In this document: piece by piece, positions 37,971 through 47,415 of the stretch
How positions within the stretch are numbered: the first letter of the stretch is position 1
Layout: every line of letters begins with the position of its first letter
DNA from: Neotamlana nanhaiensis
GTDB lineage: Bacteria; Bacteroidota; Bacteroidia; Flavobacteriales; Flavobacteriaceae
DNA: 64,000 bases
Reading direction: 5' to 3'
NCBI RefSeq assembly: GCF_000943555.1
Contig: NZ_JTDV01000008.1
Coordinates: forward strand, 183,768-247,767
Position numbers and translations under genes: made by a program
The notes under the pieces: model-generated
Databases searched by the model: none
The model's input: the letters and a program-made list of their open reading frames with translations, nothing else
What the model was told of the DNA's origin: nothing

Positions 37971-38507
37971 ATGAGAAGTTTAAAACAATTTATGGCTTTA
38001 GTAATGGTGAGTACATCATTAATGTTTAATTCGTGTTCAACCAGCGACGATGGTGGCGATGGCGGTAGTGCTGCTCAAGGCGTTCTAGTAGCAAAGGTTG
38101 ATGGCAAGAGTTATAAGTCTTGGGAAATTTCATCATCCGCAACGGTGGCAAACAACGGTAATAACCTAATAATTATTGCAACGAATAGTGATGGTAATGC
38201 CTTTTCTATTAGCATTTTTGGTTACGAAGGTGCTGGTAAAACTTATGAGATTGATGGCTCAACTTTAGGTGTGTTTAACACGGTTTCTTATACGCAAACC
38301 GATGTGAATTTAAGCAACCCAGCAGCATCAACTACAAAAATTTGGAGTGCACCTTACGAGGAGGCGGTTGCCGGAACGGTATCAATATCGAAAGAAACCG
38401 ATACACACGTTAAAGGAACGTTTTCTTTTACCGCGAAAAATTCAGACGACGATTCTGTGATTACAGTTACCGAAGGTTCGTTTAATTTAAATAAGCAAAC
38501 ATCTTAA
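37971..38507 (+). CDS. DUF6252-like lipoprotein
   Basis: A 178-residue lipoprotein: lipobox MFNSC near Cys22, a Gly/Asp tether, then a strand-rich domain (VLVAKVDGKSYKSWEIS, LIIIATNSDGNAFSISIFGY, GTVSISKETDTHVKGTFSF). This order (VDGK, FSI, G.Y, KGTFSF) is typical of DUF6252 proteins of Bacteroidota. Surface or periplasmic; function unknown. Confidence 0.75.
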   Translation: MRSLKQFMALVMVSTSLMFNSCSTSDDGGDGGSAAQGVLVAKVDGKSYKSWEISSSATVANNGNNLIIIATNSDGNAFSISIFGYEGAGKTYEIDGSTLGVFNTVSYTQTDVNLSNPAASTTKIWSAPYEEAVAGTVSISKETDTHVKGTFSFTAKNSDDDSVITVTEGSFNLNKQTS

Positions 38508-38519
38508 AAAACTAAAATG

Positions 38520-38547
38520 GGGCTATGCCTTTGGGTATAGCTTTTTT
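38520..38547 (+). terminator. Terminator after the DUF6252-like gene
   Basis: An 8-bp stem (38522-38529 with 38534-38541, one wobble pair) followed by six T. Confidence 0.75.
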
Positions 38548-38569
38548 ATGTAATTAAAAATTTTCAACA

Positions 38570-40462
38570 ATGAGATATAAACTAATTATTTGCCTTTTAA
38601 TAAGTAGCATTTTATTACATGCTCAAAAGGCGGAAACACCTCAGAATAGCTACGATTTAGGAGCGAAAATTAACGAAATGACATTAACAGTTGGAGGTGT
38701 GTTAATTGCCGCAACCAACGACGGATTGGTAGGAATAGACCCCAATAAAACCACCCCAATATTTACTTTTAATAACTTTGGGCAGCTAAAACCCGAAGAA
38801 ACCGAGTTTATACCAAATTCACCATACATTGTAGTTTCGCAAGGTGCGGGTTCAAAATTGGCAGGTATAACAAAAACGAAACGCGCCGTATTAAATTATA
38901 TAACAGGCGATGTTATTTTTAATTCGGAAGATGATAGTTGGAACCAAATCTATACATGTAATATTGTTTTACCGCAAAATAAACTTATTGTAAGTGGTAT
39001 TCAAAAAATAGGAAGCAAGCATGAAAAAATGACGCCAAAAGTAGCGGTGTACGATTTAAGTGCGCAAAAGCTCGATTATAGCTTTTTTTTAGATAAACCA
39101 GGTCGTGTTGGTATAGCAAAAGATTTTAGTGTTACTGGTGTGCCACTACTTTTAAACGAATTTTTAATTATTCCAACGGCACAAGGTTTACTGGCAAAAT
39201 CGCATACTGGCGAAGATTTATGGAGCACCAAAATTAAAGGGGTGAATTGGATGGTTGCCGATGAAACCGAAAAAGAAATTTACGGTTTTGAAACAACAAG
39301 TAACGGTAAAAATACTAGAATTCATAAAATAGGAAACAATGGTGCAGAATTGTGGAAAGACGACCGAAAAGTACAGGGTATTGTTTCTAATTTTCAAATT
39401 TTGCCTCAAGGTTTAGCCGTTGTAAGCGATAAAAGTTCTGGAGGTAGTACAAGTGTGCTGGCAACAAAAAACGAGTCGGAAATTGCTTTTTTAAGCGCCT
39501 CATCTGGAGAAGATTTATGGGATAAAGCGCCAAAAACAAAAGGTTATGTACAGCATTTTTACGTGCAAGACGATGGTATTTTGTTTGGTATTCAGCAAGG
39601 TGGTATTAATAAAATTTCGTTCGATGGAAAAACGCTTTTTAAGAAACCATTAAAAACGGGCGAAAACATTATGGTTATGGCACAATCGCCTCAAGGTTTA
39701 ATTTATATTACAGGAAGCGACGCGAATATAGTAGATTTAAAAACGGGCGATCAAGTATGGAAAAAACCATTAAAATATAAAAATTCGGTTGCGGTTGCTT
39801 CCACTTTCGATGCCGATAATAACCGATATTTAATTGCTGCCGATGGAACTATTTATGCAATTGATGCAAATTCTGGTGATGTAGATGAATTGGCAAATAC
39901 AAAATTTGATGAAAAAGAATTTGCGAACTCAATGGAAATGCGAAATGGAAACATCTTTTTAAGTGCTTCGCAAAATATGACCTTGTTAGATAATAATGGA
40001 AAAGCCATTTATCACGAATATTACAAATCGCCAAGTAAAAGTACTTTTATGAAAGTGGCTGGTGGTGTGTTGGCGGCAGCATCAATGGCTGCGGCAGCTT
40101 CAACGGCATTGGCAGCTGGAGCAAATAAAACAGGTTTTGGAAGTTATAACGATTTAAGTAATTATAACGATTATGGTAAAGATGCCAAACGCGCGTCTGA
40201 TATGTTTGCCTCAATCGCCGATGCCTCGTTTAAAATGATGTCCCAACGTTTTAAAGCAACGGCTGCAACCGAAAACGCTCAATTTATATTAACCAAATTA
40301 AACGATGGCGTAGGATTGGTTAAAGTAAATAAAGATTCGGGCAAAGTAGAAAAGGAAATTATATTACAAAATAAAAAGCCCGAATACCAAGTTGATGATA
40401 TTGGCGGTTACTTGTTTTACAAAGCCACCGATAAAACTATTTACGCTTATAGTTTAAAATAA
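38570..40462 (+). CDS. PQQ-like beta-propeller repeat protein
   Basis: A 630-residue secreted protein. Signal peptide 1-18 (LLHAQ). Multiple propeller blades end in the form GEDLWSTKI, GAELWKDDR, GEDLWDKAP and GDQVWKKPL, the W-motif of PQQ-like / BamB-like propellers. Near residues 497-530 is an Ala/Gly-rich hydrophobic stretch (GGVLAAASMAAAASTALAAG) that interrupts the propeller and could be a loop or membrane-associated segment. The final blade resumes after it. Likely a scaffold in the periplasm or at the surface; the Ala-rich insert is unusual. Confidence 0.78.
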   Translation: MRYKLIICLLISSILLHAQKAETPQNSYDLGAKINEMTLTVGGVLIAATNDGLVGIDPNKTTPIFTFNNFGQLKPEETEFIPNSPYIVVSQGAGSKLAGITKTKRAVLNYITGDVIFNSEDDSWNQIYTCNIVLPQNKLIVSGIQKIGSKHEKMTPKVAVYDLSAQKLDYSFFLDKPGRVGIAKDFSVTGVPLLLNEFLIIPTAQGLLAKSHTGEDLWSTKIKGVNWMVADETEKEIYGFETTSNGKNTRIHKIGNNGAELWKDDRKVQGIVSNFQILPQGLAVVSDKSSGGSTSVLATKNESEIAFLSASSGEDLWDKAPKTKGYVQHFYVQDDGILFGIQQGGINKISFDGKTLFKKPLKTGENIMVMAQSPQGLIYITGSDANIVDLKTGDQVWKKPLKYKNSVAVASTFDADNNRYLIAADGTIYAIDANSGDVDELANTKFDEKEFANSMEMRNGNIFLSASQNMTLLDNNGKAIYHEYYKSPSKSTFMKVAGGVLAAASMAAAASTALAAGANKTGFGSYNDLSNYNDYGKDAKRASDMFASIADASFKMMSQRFKATAATENAQFILTKLNDGVGLVKVNKDSGKVEKEIILQNKKPEYQVDDIGGYLFYKATDKTIYAYSLK

Positions 40463-40610
40463 TAAATCTTGTTGTTGAGAGGTTTGTTTGGTTAGGCGTG
40501 ATAATCAGATTATTGCGCTTAATCTTTTTTTATAACACTTAATCGAAAATTTAACCTAGGTAACCAAGTTTAATTTATTTTTAGAATGCTATTAATCAGT
40601 TCATATTTAA

Positions 40611-40659
40611 AGCACCAATTGCCAAATTCAAAAGAATGAGGGGTAGTTGGTGTTTTTTT
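40611..40659 (+). terminator. Terminator after the beta-propeller gene
   Basis: A 13-bp stem with wobble pairs (40611-40623 with 40642-40654), an 18-nt loop and a T run, 150 bases after the stop codon and 32 bases before the next gene. Confidence 0.6.
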
Positions 40660-40690
40660 ATGTGCTAATTTTAGTATAAACAATACACTT

Positions 40691-40978
40691 ATGAGTTTTA
40701 ATATATTGTTTATCTGTGCTATTTATTTTATGATTGCACTTGTTCTTCTTTGGGCATTAAAAGTATTTATGAGTACAATAAATACGGAGAAACGCTTCAT
40801 TAAAAATATAGCTTTACTTCAAGAAAAATTGAGTCATGAAACCGCTAATTTAAAGCTTAACAACGACCAAGTTCAACTATCCGACGCCGTTACTAAAACA
40901 CTAGTATTTAGAATATTTGATATTACAAGAGAACTTTTATTAATACAAAAGCTTATATTTAGCAGTAAAGAAATTTAA
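40691..40978 (+). CDS. Small membrane protein before the TPR kinase
   Basis: A 95-residue protein with one N-terminal membrane helix (ILFICAIYFMIALVLLWALKV) and a helical cytoplasmic part (LQEKLSHETANLKLNNDQVQ). No family recognised. It is separated by 6 bases from the histidine kinase gene, so it is probably cotranscribed and may be an accessory of the two-component system. Confidence 0.65.
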   Translation: MSFNILFICAIYFMIALVLLWALKVFMSTINTEKRFIKNIALLQEKLSHETANLKLNNDQVQLSDAVTKTLVFRIFDITRELLLIQKLIFSSKEI

Positions 40979-40984
40979 TTAAAA

Positions 40985-42931
40985 ATGAAATTAAGGTTAC
41001 TCTCAGCCCTAACTATACTGTTGTGCTTTTCTGGTTTTTCGCAAGATTTTAATGGCTTAATTAATACTACAAAAGCAAAACTTAACGAAGAAAATAAAAT
41101 AAGTAAAAAAGCCAAACTTACTGCAGATTTAGCTTGGTACTATTGTTATGTAAATGTCGATTCTGCGTTGGTTTACGGAAACAAATCCTTAGATTTTTCT
41201 AAGCAAACTAAAAATGATACTTTAATAGGCCAATCTTTAAACGATCTAAGTACCGTGTATTATGTAAGAGGTGAGTACCCAACGGCAATAGATTTTGCTC
41301 AAAAAAGTTTAAAATATAGGGTTAAAACAAACGATACAGCAGGCATTGCGAGTTTATATAATAAAATGGGAAATAACTATAACAAAACAAATGTTTTAGA
41401 TAGTACCATTTATTATTATGTAAAAGCAAAGGATTATTATTATGAGATAAACGATTCTTTAAGTTCTATTAAGATAGAGTCAAATATTGCTGCAACATAT
41501 TTTTTATCAGGAAATATTAAGAAGGCTTTAGAGTATTTGGAGGTTAGTGTTGATTATTTTAAGAAGAAAGATTTAAAGCTTGAGCTTTCTAATGCCTACA
41601 TTACTGAAGGAAACATTCTGTTGGCAAAGAAAGACACCATTAATGCTATAAAGGCTTATGAAGAAGCGGTCGTAATTGCTGAAAGTGTAAACAATAATGT
41701 GGGTTTAGCATCGGCTTTAAATAATTTAAGTACTATTTATAACGGTTTAAATGATGTTGAAAAAAGTACGAAATACATTAAAAGAGCTATAGAAATAAGA
41801 GAATCTATTGGTGCGAGTGGCGATTTAGAAAGTGCCAAACTAACTTTAGCAATAAACAATTTTACTTTAGGAAACATTAAAGAAGCTAAATCTGGATTAT
41901 TAAAAGTAAAACCCTTTTTAATAAAAACAAATGCAAACGAAAAGCTTCAAAACCTATATGAAACCTTAATGCTAATTTATGCGTACGAAAGGAATACCGA
42001 TAGTTTAAGTTATTACTCCAGGCAATTTAAACTGACTTTAAACAAAAATGTTGGAGAGAGTAATCTGAAATTTAGTCAGGAAATTGAAACCAAATACGAA
42101 ACCGAAAAAAAAGAAAAAGAAATATTAGTGCAACGTGCCGATTTAGCTGAAAAGGAATTACACATTAATCAAAAAAATACGCAAATAATAGGTTTAGTTA
42201 TTTTAGCCTTGGTGCTTTCGGCTTTGGGGTATTTACTTTATAATCAACAAAAACTAAAAAACAATCAGCTTAAAAAGGAAGGCGAATTGCGTGAAGCTTT
42301 GGTTAAAATTGAAACCCAAAACAAATTGCAAGATCAACGTCTTCGTATTTCAAGAGATTTACATGATAATATTGGTGCGCAACTCACTTTTATTATTTCT
42401 TCCATCGATAATTTGCAGTATGGCTTTAATCTTAAAAACGAAAAGTTGACCAATAAATTAAGTAGCATTAGCAGTTTTACAAAGGAGACGATTTACGAGC
42501 TACGCGATACCATTTGGGCAATGAATAAAAGCGAAATAGTATGGGAAGATTTGCAGGTGCGTATTTCAAATTTTATTGATAAAGCAAACCATTCGGCTAA
42601 TGCTGTAAACTTTCAGTTTGTAATGGAAGAAGGTTTGGAAAAGGAACTTAAATTCACTTCCGTAAAGGGAATGAATATCTACAGGATTATTCAAGAAGCT
42701 ATAAATAATGCCATTAAATATGCTGAAGCTTCAGAAGTAATTGTCACCATAAACAAGTTAAACGATTTGGTGTGCTTTAAGGTTGAAGATAACGGAAAAG
42801 GATTCAATATTAAGGATGTAGAACAAGGAAACGGACTAAATAACATGCAAAAACGTGCCGACGAAATCAATGCCGATTTCAAAATTATTTCCGAAGAAAA
42901 CAAAGGCACAACCATAACTTTAAAGGTGTAA
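40985..42931 (+). CDS. TPR-containing sensor histidine kinase
   Basis: A 648-residue kinase. Signal peptide (1-19, GFSQ), six or more tetratricopeptide repeats about 35-355, a coiled segment, one membrane helix about 402-422 (IIGLVILALVLSALGYLLYN), a HisKA_3 dimerisation domain with RISRDLHDNIGAQL (phospho-accepting His460), and a HATPase domain with NNAIKYA and DNGKGF. This NarX-type kinase with periplasmic TPRs probably senses a protein or envelope signal. It is followed after 5 bases by its response regulator. Confidence 0.93.
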   Translation: MKLRLLSALTILLCFSGFSQDFNGLINTTKAKLNEENKISKKAKLTADLAWYYCYVNVDSALVYGNKSLDFSKQTKNDTLIGQSLNDLSTVYYVRGEYPTAIDFAQKSLKYRVKTNDTAGIASLYNKMGNNYNKTNVLDSTIYYYVKAKDYYYEINDSLSSIKIESNIAATYFLSGNIKKALEYLEVSVDYFKKKDLKLELSNAYITEGNILLAKKDTINAIKAYEEAVVIAESVNNNVGLASALNNLSTIYNGLNDVEKSTKYIKRAIEIRESIGASGDLESAKLTLAINNFTLGNIKEAKSGLLKVKPFLIKTNANEKLQNLYETLMLIYAYERNTDSLSYYSRQFKLTLNKNVGESNLKFSQEIETKYETEKKEKEILVQRADLAEKELHINQKNTQIIGLVILALVLSALGYLLYNQQKLKNNQLKKEGELREALVKIETQNKLQDQRLRISRDLHDNIGAQLTFIISSIDNLQYGFNLKNEKLTNKLSSISSFTKETIYELRDTIWAMNKSEIVWEDLQVRISNFIDKANHSANAVNFQFVMEEGLEKELKFTSVKGMNIYRIIQEAINNAIKYAEASEVIVTINKLNDLVCFKVEDNGKGFNIKDVEQGNGLNNMQKRADEINADFKIISEENKGTTITLKV

Positions 42932-42936
42932 CTGCT

Positions 42937-43587
42937 ATGAAAATTAAAATTGCCATTACCGATGATAACAGTTTTTTAATAGCTGCCATAAAAGAAAAGC
43001 TCTCGTTTTTTGAAGATTTAGAATTTAAATTTTCGGCGAAACATGGTGCCGATTTATTAGAGAAATTAGACGACAATCATAATATCGATTTAATATTAAT
43101 GGATATAGAAATGCCTGTTTTAAATGGCATTGAAGCCACCGAAGCGGTCAAGAAAAAATATCCGCATATAAAAATAATTATGCTCACAGTGTTTGATAAT
43201 GACGAGCATATTTTTAACGCCATAAAAGCTGGAGCCGATGGTTATTTGCTTAAAGAAGTAAATGCCAAAGATTTACATGACGGCATTTTAGAAACACTAA
43301 ATGGTGGTGCAGCAATGAATCCATCCATTGCCATGAAAACTCTAAAATTATTAAGAAATCCGTTAGAAATTGAAAATCAAAATCAGGCCGAAGATATTAA
43401 ACTTACCAAGCGCGAAGTTGAGGTTTTAGAGCAATTAAGCAAAGGTTTAAGTTATAATTTAATAGCAGAAAATTTGTTTTTATCTCAAGGAACTGTCCGC
43501 AAACACATCGAAAATATTTATAAAAAATTGCAAGTGCATAATAAGTTAGAAGCCGTACAAAAAGCACAAAAGAATAATTTAATCTAG
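42937..43587 (+). CDS. LuxR-type response regulator
   Basis: A 216-residue NarL/LuxR-class regulator. The receiver domain has the acidic pair in ITDDN, phospho-Asp56 in LILMDIEMP, and the Lys in GYLLKEV. The C-terminal helix-turn-helix is LTKREVEVLEQLSKGLSYNL with FLSQGTVRKHIENIYKKL. It pairs with the TPR histidine kinase encoded directly upstream. Targets are unknown. Confidence 0.95.
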   Translation: MKIKIAITDDNSFLIAAIKEKLSFFEDLEFKFSAKHGADLLEKLDDNHNIDLILMDIEMPVLNGIEATEAVKKKYPHIKIIMLTVFDNDEHIFNAIKAGADGYLLKEVNAKDLHDGILETLNGGAAMNPSIAMKTLKLLRNPLEIENQNQAEDIKLTKREVEVLEQLSKGLSYNLIAENLFLSQGTVRKHIENIYKKLQVHNKLEAVQKAQKNNLI

Positions 43588-43626
43588 TATTAACCATTTG
43601 CTAACAAAGGTTGGCTTTTATGAGTG

Positions 43627-43701
43627 TATATTTGTGGTGTTAGAAATTAACACGATTACATTAGTTAGACTTCTTATGTCGAAGGAAACTAATGTTTTTT
43701 T
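43627..43701 (+). ncRNA. Candidate short RNA or terminator after the kinase operon
   Basis: TATATTTG (43627-43634) fits a -7 box. It is followed by a small hairpin GTGTTA/TAACAC (about 43637-43653) and then a long stem ACATTAGTT/AACTAATGT (43658-43666 with 43687-43695, inner CTTC/GAAG pairing) with a T run to 43701. It could be simply the operon terminator, or a self-contained RNA of about 60-65 nt. Confidence 0.35.
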
Positions 43702-43768
43702 ATGCAATTTAGTTTCGAAATGATTGCGTAAGCCTATTTAAATTTATTTTAACAAATCTTGATATTAT

Positions 43769-43893
43769 GAAGGAGGAACGACTGCGCCAATCTTCAAAAT
43801 CGAATCAACAAACAATTAGATTACTTCACTGCGTTCGTAATAACGTTAATTAATAAATAGCCTCACCGTCAGGTCGAGCGCAGTCGAGACCAC
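43769..43893. repeat. Cluster of three degenerate dispersed repeats
   Basis: Three copies lie at 43769-43795 (GAAGGAGGAACGACTGCGCC), 43818-43845 (TTACTTCACTGCGTTCGTAA) and 43868-43893 (GTCGAGCGCAGTCGAGACC). The first two are in opposite orientation. They fill most of the 369-base spacer 43588-43956, in which I see no gene. Confidence 0.5.
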
Positions 43894-43956
43894 ATTTCTT
43901 TACCCATAAACGTTAAACCTTAATCGTTCCCCAAAATAATTCTTTAACTTAGCACT

Positions 43957-44571
43957 ATGCGAAATACTCTTTTTGGTGTAATAATAACCTTGGTTGTATT
44001 ATTCACTTTTAAATATTGCGGCGACAAACGCGAAGACAAAATAGTGCTTCAAGAAAGTTCGGCGCTAATACAAGAACAAATAAATTACGTAGGCAAGCTA
44101 GTGGTTACCGAAGGCCATTTTAGCGAGGTTTTTAATTATAAAAATTCAAAAGACATTTTCGGCGATTTAGTTTCGGTTGAAAAAAAAGCACTCGTGGTTG
44201 TAAATGCTGATGTTACGGTTGCTTACGATTTAAGTAAAATTGAATTTGAAGTAGATGAAGCTGCAAAAACACTTACTATTTTAAATATTCCAGAAGAAGA
44301 AATTAAAATAAATCCGGATTTTGAGTATTATGATATTCAAGCAGATTTTTTAAACCCTTTTGAAGCTAAAGATTATAACGAGATTAAGAAAATTGTAAAA
44401 AAATCACTGAGTAAAAAAATTGAAGCATCCGATTTAAAAAAGAATGCCAAAAACCGATTAATTAGCGAACTTTCAAAATTTTACATACTAACAAATTCTT
44501 TGGGGTGGACACTTAAATACAACGAAATACCAATTCTTAAAAATGAAGAATTACAGCAAATTAAGTTGTGA
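43957..44571 (+). CDS. DUF4230 membrane-anchored protein
   Basis: A 204-residue protein. One N-terminal membrane helix (TLFGVIITLVVLFTFKYC), then a soluble domain with LIQEQINYVGKLVVTEGHFSE and KALVVVNADVTVAYDLSKIE, the pattern of DUF4230. Function unknown, probably a periplasmic domain on an inner membrane anchor. A near-consensus -7 box TAACTTAG ends 4 bases before the ATG, so the mRNA could be leaderless. Confidence 0.8.
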   Translation: MRNTLFGVIITLVVLFTFKYCGDKREDKIVLQESSALIQEQINYVGKLVVTEGHFSEVFNYKNSKDIFGDLVSVEKKALVVVNADVTVAYDLSKIEFEVDEAAKTLTILNIPEEEIKINPDFEYYDIQADFLNPFEAKDYNEIKKIVKKSLSKKIEASDLKKNAKNRLISELSKFYILTNSLGWTLKYNEIPILKNEELQQIKL

Positions 44572-44598
44572 TTTCAGGGTAAAATACCAAATTAAATA

Positions 44599-45348
44599 AT
44601 GACAAATCCACACGTTTCATTCAATATAAAAAATAAAGTAGGTTACATTGAGTTTTTTCATCCTAACCACAACGCGATGCCGAGTGATGTATTACAAAAA
44701 CTTGAACAAACCATTGTAGATGCCGAAACTAGCGAAGCTAAAGTATTAGTTTTACAAAGCGGTGGCGACAGAACGTTTTGCGCTGGAGCCAGTTTTAATG
44801 AGTTAATTGTCATTGATAATGAAGCTACCGGAAAAGCCTTTTTCTTAGGTTTTGCTAATGTGATTAATGCCATGCGAAAATCGAGTAAACTCATTATTGG
44901 TCGCGTTCAAGGAAAGGCTGTTGGCGGTGGCGTTGGTTTAGCTGCAGCAACCGATTATTGTTTGGCTACAAAATACGCCTCAATTAAGTTAAGCGAATTA
45001 AGTATTGGCATAGGTCCGTTTGTAATCGAACCTGCTGTTACCCGAAAAATAGGCGTTTCAAATATGTCGCAAATGACGCTTAATGCGGAAAAATTTTACA
45101 CTGCCGAATGGGCAAAAAACAATGGACTATTCGCGGAGGTTTGTGAAACTACGGAAGCTTTAGACGAATCGGTAACAACTTTAGCTGAAAAATTAGCAAG
45201 CTACAACCCAGAAGCTTTACAGGAAATGAAAAAAGTACTCTGGGAAAATACCGAAGATTGGGATGATTTACTTGACAAACGGGCAGAAATTAGTGGAAAA
45301 TTGGTGTTAAGTGACTTTACAAAAGAAACTTTAAGGTGGTTTCAATAG
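44599..45348 (+). CDS. Enoyl-CoA hydratase/isomerase family protein
   Basis: A 249-residue crotonase-fold enzyme. The oxyanion-hole segments are visible as FCAGASFNEL and GKAVGGGVGLAAATDYCLAT, with SELSIGIGPFVIEPAVTRKIG after. It acts on acyl-CoA substrates in fatty acid, amino acid or phenylacetate catabolism; the substrate is not clear because no other catabolic genes are adjacent. The catalytic Glu of true hydratases seems replaced in the GIGPFV loop, so an isomerase or other crotonase activity is possible. Confidence 0.88.
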   Translation: MTNPHVSFNIKNKVGYIEFFHPNHNAMPSDVLQKLEQTIVDAETSEAKVLVLQSGGDRTFCAGASFNELIVIDNEATGKAFFLGFANVINAMRKSSKLIIGRVQGKAVGGGVGLAAATDYCLATKYASIKLSELSIGIGPFVIEPAVTRKIGVSNMSQMTLNAEKFYTAEWAKNNGLFAEVCETTEALDESVTTLAEKLASYNPEALQEMKKVLWENTEDWDDLLDKRAEISGKLVLSDFTKETLRWFQ

Positions 45349-45388
45349 TTTTTCATTAGGAGTTTTTCTGGCATTTGGAGCACGTTTT

Positions 45389-45561
45389 GTCATTCAGAGC
45401 ATAGCGAAGAATCTCAAAGAGTATTTATTTGTGTAAAGATTCTTCAGTTGTACCTTTTTCAGAATGACATTACGTTTTTAATGATGAAATTGAGAATAAT
45501 TCAGAAATTTTCTGTCATTCAGAGCATTTATTGTCATTCAGAGCGAAGCGAAGAATCTCAA
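45389..45561. repeat. Cluster of GTCATTCAGAGC repeats
   Basis: Copies lie at 45389-45419 (GTCATTCAGAGCATAGCGAA, then GAATCTCAAAG), in inverse at 45437-45469 (AGATTCTTC ... CAGAATGACA), and twice in tandem at 45513-45561. The first two face each other and could fold into a long hairpin. The cluster fills the spacer between the convergent genes ending at 45348 and 45585. Confidence 0.65.
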
Positions 45562-45584
45562 AAAAAACAGTAATAATCCTTGTT

Positions 45585-47351
45585 TCAAGAATCCTTAGAA
45601 ACAACAGCATCATCTACAATCGCTAATCCATCATCAATTAATTTACCAACTTGCGGACGGTTTTGTTTAATGGTTTCCAGATGTTGTGAAATGCTTTTGC
45701 ACAAAGTTTTTTCGTTACCCTTAAAAGCCAATTCATAAAGTTCAATCGGTAATAGCCAGTCGTTAGGGTGTTCGCTAATTAACACTTCTAAAACCTTAGT
45801 ACGTGATATGGTTGTATTTTTACCATCGCGATAATCCCTAACCTGTTTGTACAAACTTTCAAGCCGTAGTTGCGATTTAGATTTTTCAATTTTTATAGTT
45901 TGAGAACTTACTTTATGAGTAATTAAATCGAAGCTATTTAAATCCGCAGGTCCAGAAAAAGCCGAAACAATAGCTTTTCCAACCGCCATGTGGTAAATAC
46001 CATGTTTAGGTTTAAATAATACCGTGTCGCCGTGTGTGACGGTACAATTTTTAAAACTAATCAAGATGATTTTGCCTTGTAAATTGCGTTTTCCAGTAAT
46101 AATTTCACCAGAAATAGAAATACCACCTTCAAAATCAAGACTAACTGTTTTTTCTTCAAAAATATTGTAGGCACTCAAATCTCTGGGGCTCATATCTTCA
46201 ATGGCAATGTTGATGCCTTTCAGTTTTCCTATGGGAGAACCAAAACCATGTTCGTGCGTTTTTATACCGTGTCCAACCAATTCTTTTTCCCGATAAGCAA
46301 GTGCTGTTTTTCCTGTAGTTTGAAAATAAATAGGAAGGCCATCATGCTCTATAACATCACTAAAAACACCTGAAATTTGTATGCCCGTACTTAACTCGAT
46401 ACTGCCTAAGGCTTGGGAGTTAATGAGTTTTTTTATTCCTGAAAGGCCGCCTTTTCGTAAGGCCATAGTGTTTGCAAATTCTTCTAAAACCAAGCTTAGG
46501 TGAGCAAAATCTGGTGTAACAAAAAGTTGGGGTTGGGGTTTTGTAATATCGAAATCTTGAAAGGTGGCTTGTACGTTGTATGGTAGCTTTTTAACATGGT
46601 CGGTCATACACCAAGCGCTTTCCCCAATTGAGGATAATAAACCTGCACCATAAATTTTCGGGTTTTCGGGTGTGCCAATCAATCCATATTCTACGGTCCA
46701 CCAATGCAAATTTCGTATCAATGCCATTTCGCTCGGTTCACCCATGTTTTTTTGAAGCTGATCTACGGTGTTTTCCGCGGAAGCGATATCGGCATCACTG
46801 GCATGAGGCGCTTCTTTAATAATAGATAAATGTCTCACCGCTTCATAAAGTTCGTAATCTTTGGCCGATGAAATAGCTTTACAACCAATTTCGCCAAAAC
46901 GTCGGAGATATTCAGCATATTCTGGGTTTGCAATTATGGGAGCATGTCCTGCGCCTTCATGAATAATATCAGGAGCAGGTGTGTATTCAATATGTTCGAG
47001 TTGCCTTATATCGCTAGCTATTACTAGTACATTGTATGCTTGAAACTCCATAAAGGCATTGGGAGGAATAAACCCATCGACAGCCACAGCAGCCCAACCA
47101 ATATCTTTTAAAATACGGTTCATACCATACATATTCGGGATGCTATTTATGGAAATACCGGTTTGTTTGAGCCCGTTTAAATAGGATTTATGAGCAACGG
47201 TTTTTAAAAAATCGACGTTTTTTCGCATCACGTAACGCCAAACCGCTTGGTCTATCGCAGAATAATCTTGATAGTTTTGAGGTTTTATAAACTGTTTTAA
47301 ATGTTTTGGTAAGCGTTTTAAAACGTCGTTTTCTTCAATGTTGCTTTGCAT
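45585..47351 (-). CDS. Aromatic amino acid hydroxylase, long form
   Basis: A 588-residue enzyme related to tetrahydropterin-dependent phenylalanine hydroxylase, which makes tyrosine from phenylalanine. The catalytic domain is about residues 30-330. Iron ligands are H131 and H136 in DIIHEGAGHAP and E221 in WWTVEYGL; the segment KIYGAGLLSSIGES follows. The C-terminal 250 residues (from about 335) are an extra domain without a recognised family. An ATG at 47447 is in frame, but the added codons run through the arm of a repeat, so 47351 is preferred. Likely tyrosine formation or phenylalanine breakdown. Confidence 0.88.
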   Translation of the reverse strand: MQSNIEENDVLKRLPKHLKQFIKPQNYQDYSAIDQAVWRYVMRKNVDFLKTVAHKSYLNGLKQTGISINSIPNMYGMNRILKDIGWAAVAVDGFIPPNAFMEFQAYNVLVIASDIRQLEHIEYTPAPDIIHEGAGHAPIIANPEYAEYLRRFGEIGCKAISSAKDYELYEAVRHLSIIKEAPHASDADIASAENTVDQLQKNMGEPSEMALIRNLHWWTVEYGLIGTPENPKIYGAGLLSSIGESAWCMTDHVKKLPYNVQATFQDFDITKPQPQLFVTPDFAHLSLVLEEFANTMALRKGGLSGIKKLINSQALGSIELSTGIQISGVFSDVIEHDGLPIYFQTTGKTALAYREKELVGHGIKTHEHGFGSPIGKLKGINIAIEDMSPRDLSAYNIFEEKTVSLDFEGGISISGEIITGKRNLQGKIILISFKNCTVTHGDTVLFKPKHGIYHMAVGKAIVSAFSGPADLNSFDLITHKVSSQTIKIEKSKSQLRLESLYKQVRDYRDGKNTTISRTKVLEVLISEHPNDWLLPIELYELAFKGNEKTLCKSISQHLETIKQNRPQVGKLIDDGLAIVDDAVVSKDS

Positions 47352-47415
47352 AGTTTTGTAAAATAGTGATACTAAAAATACGAATATTTTTATCAAGTGG
47401 CTCGAAGAAAACAAT

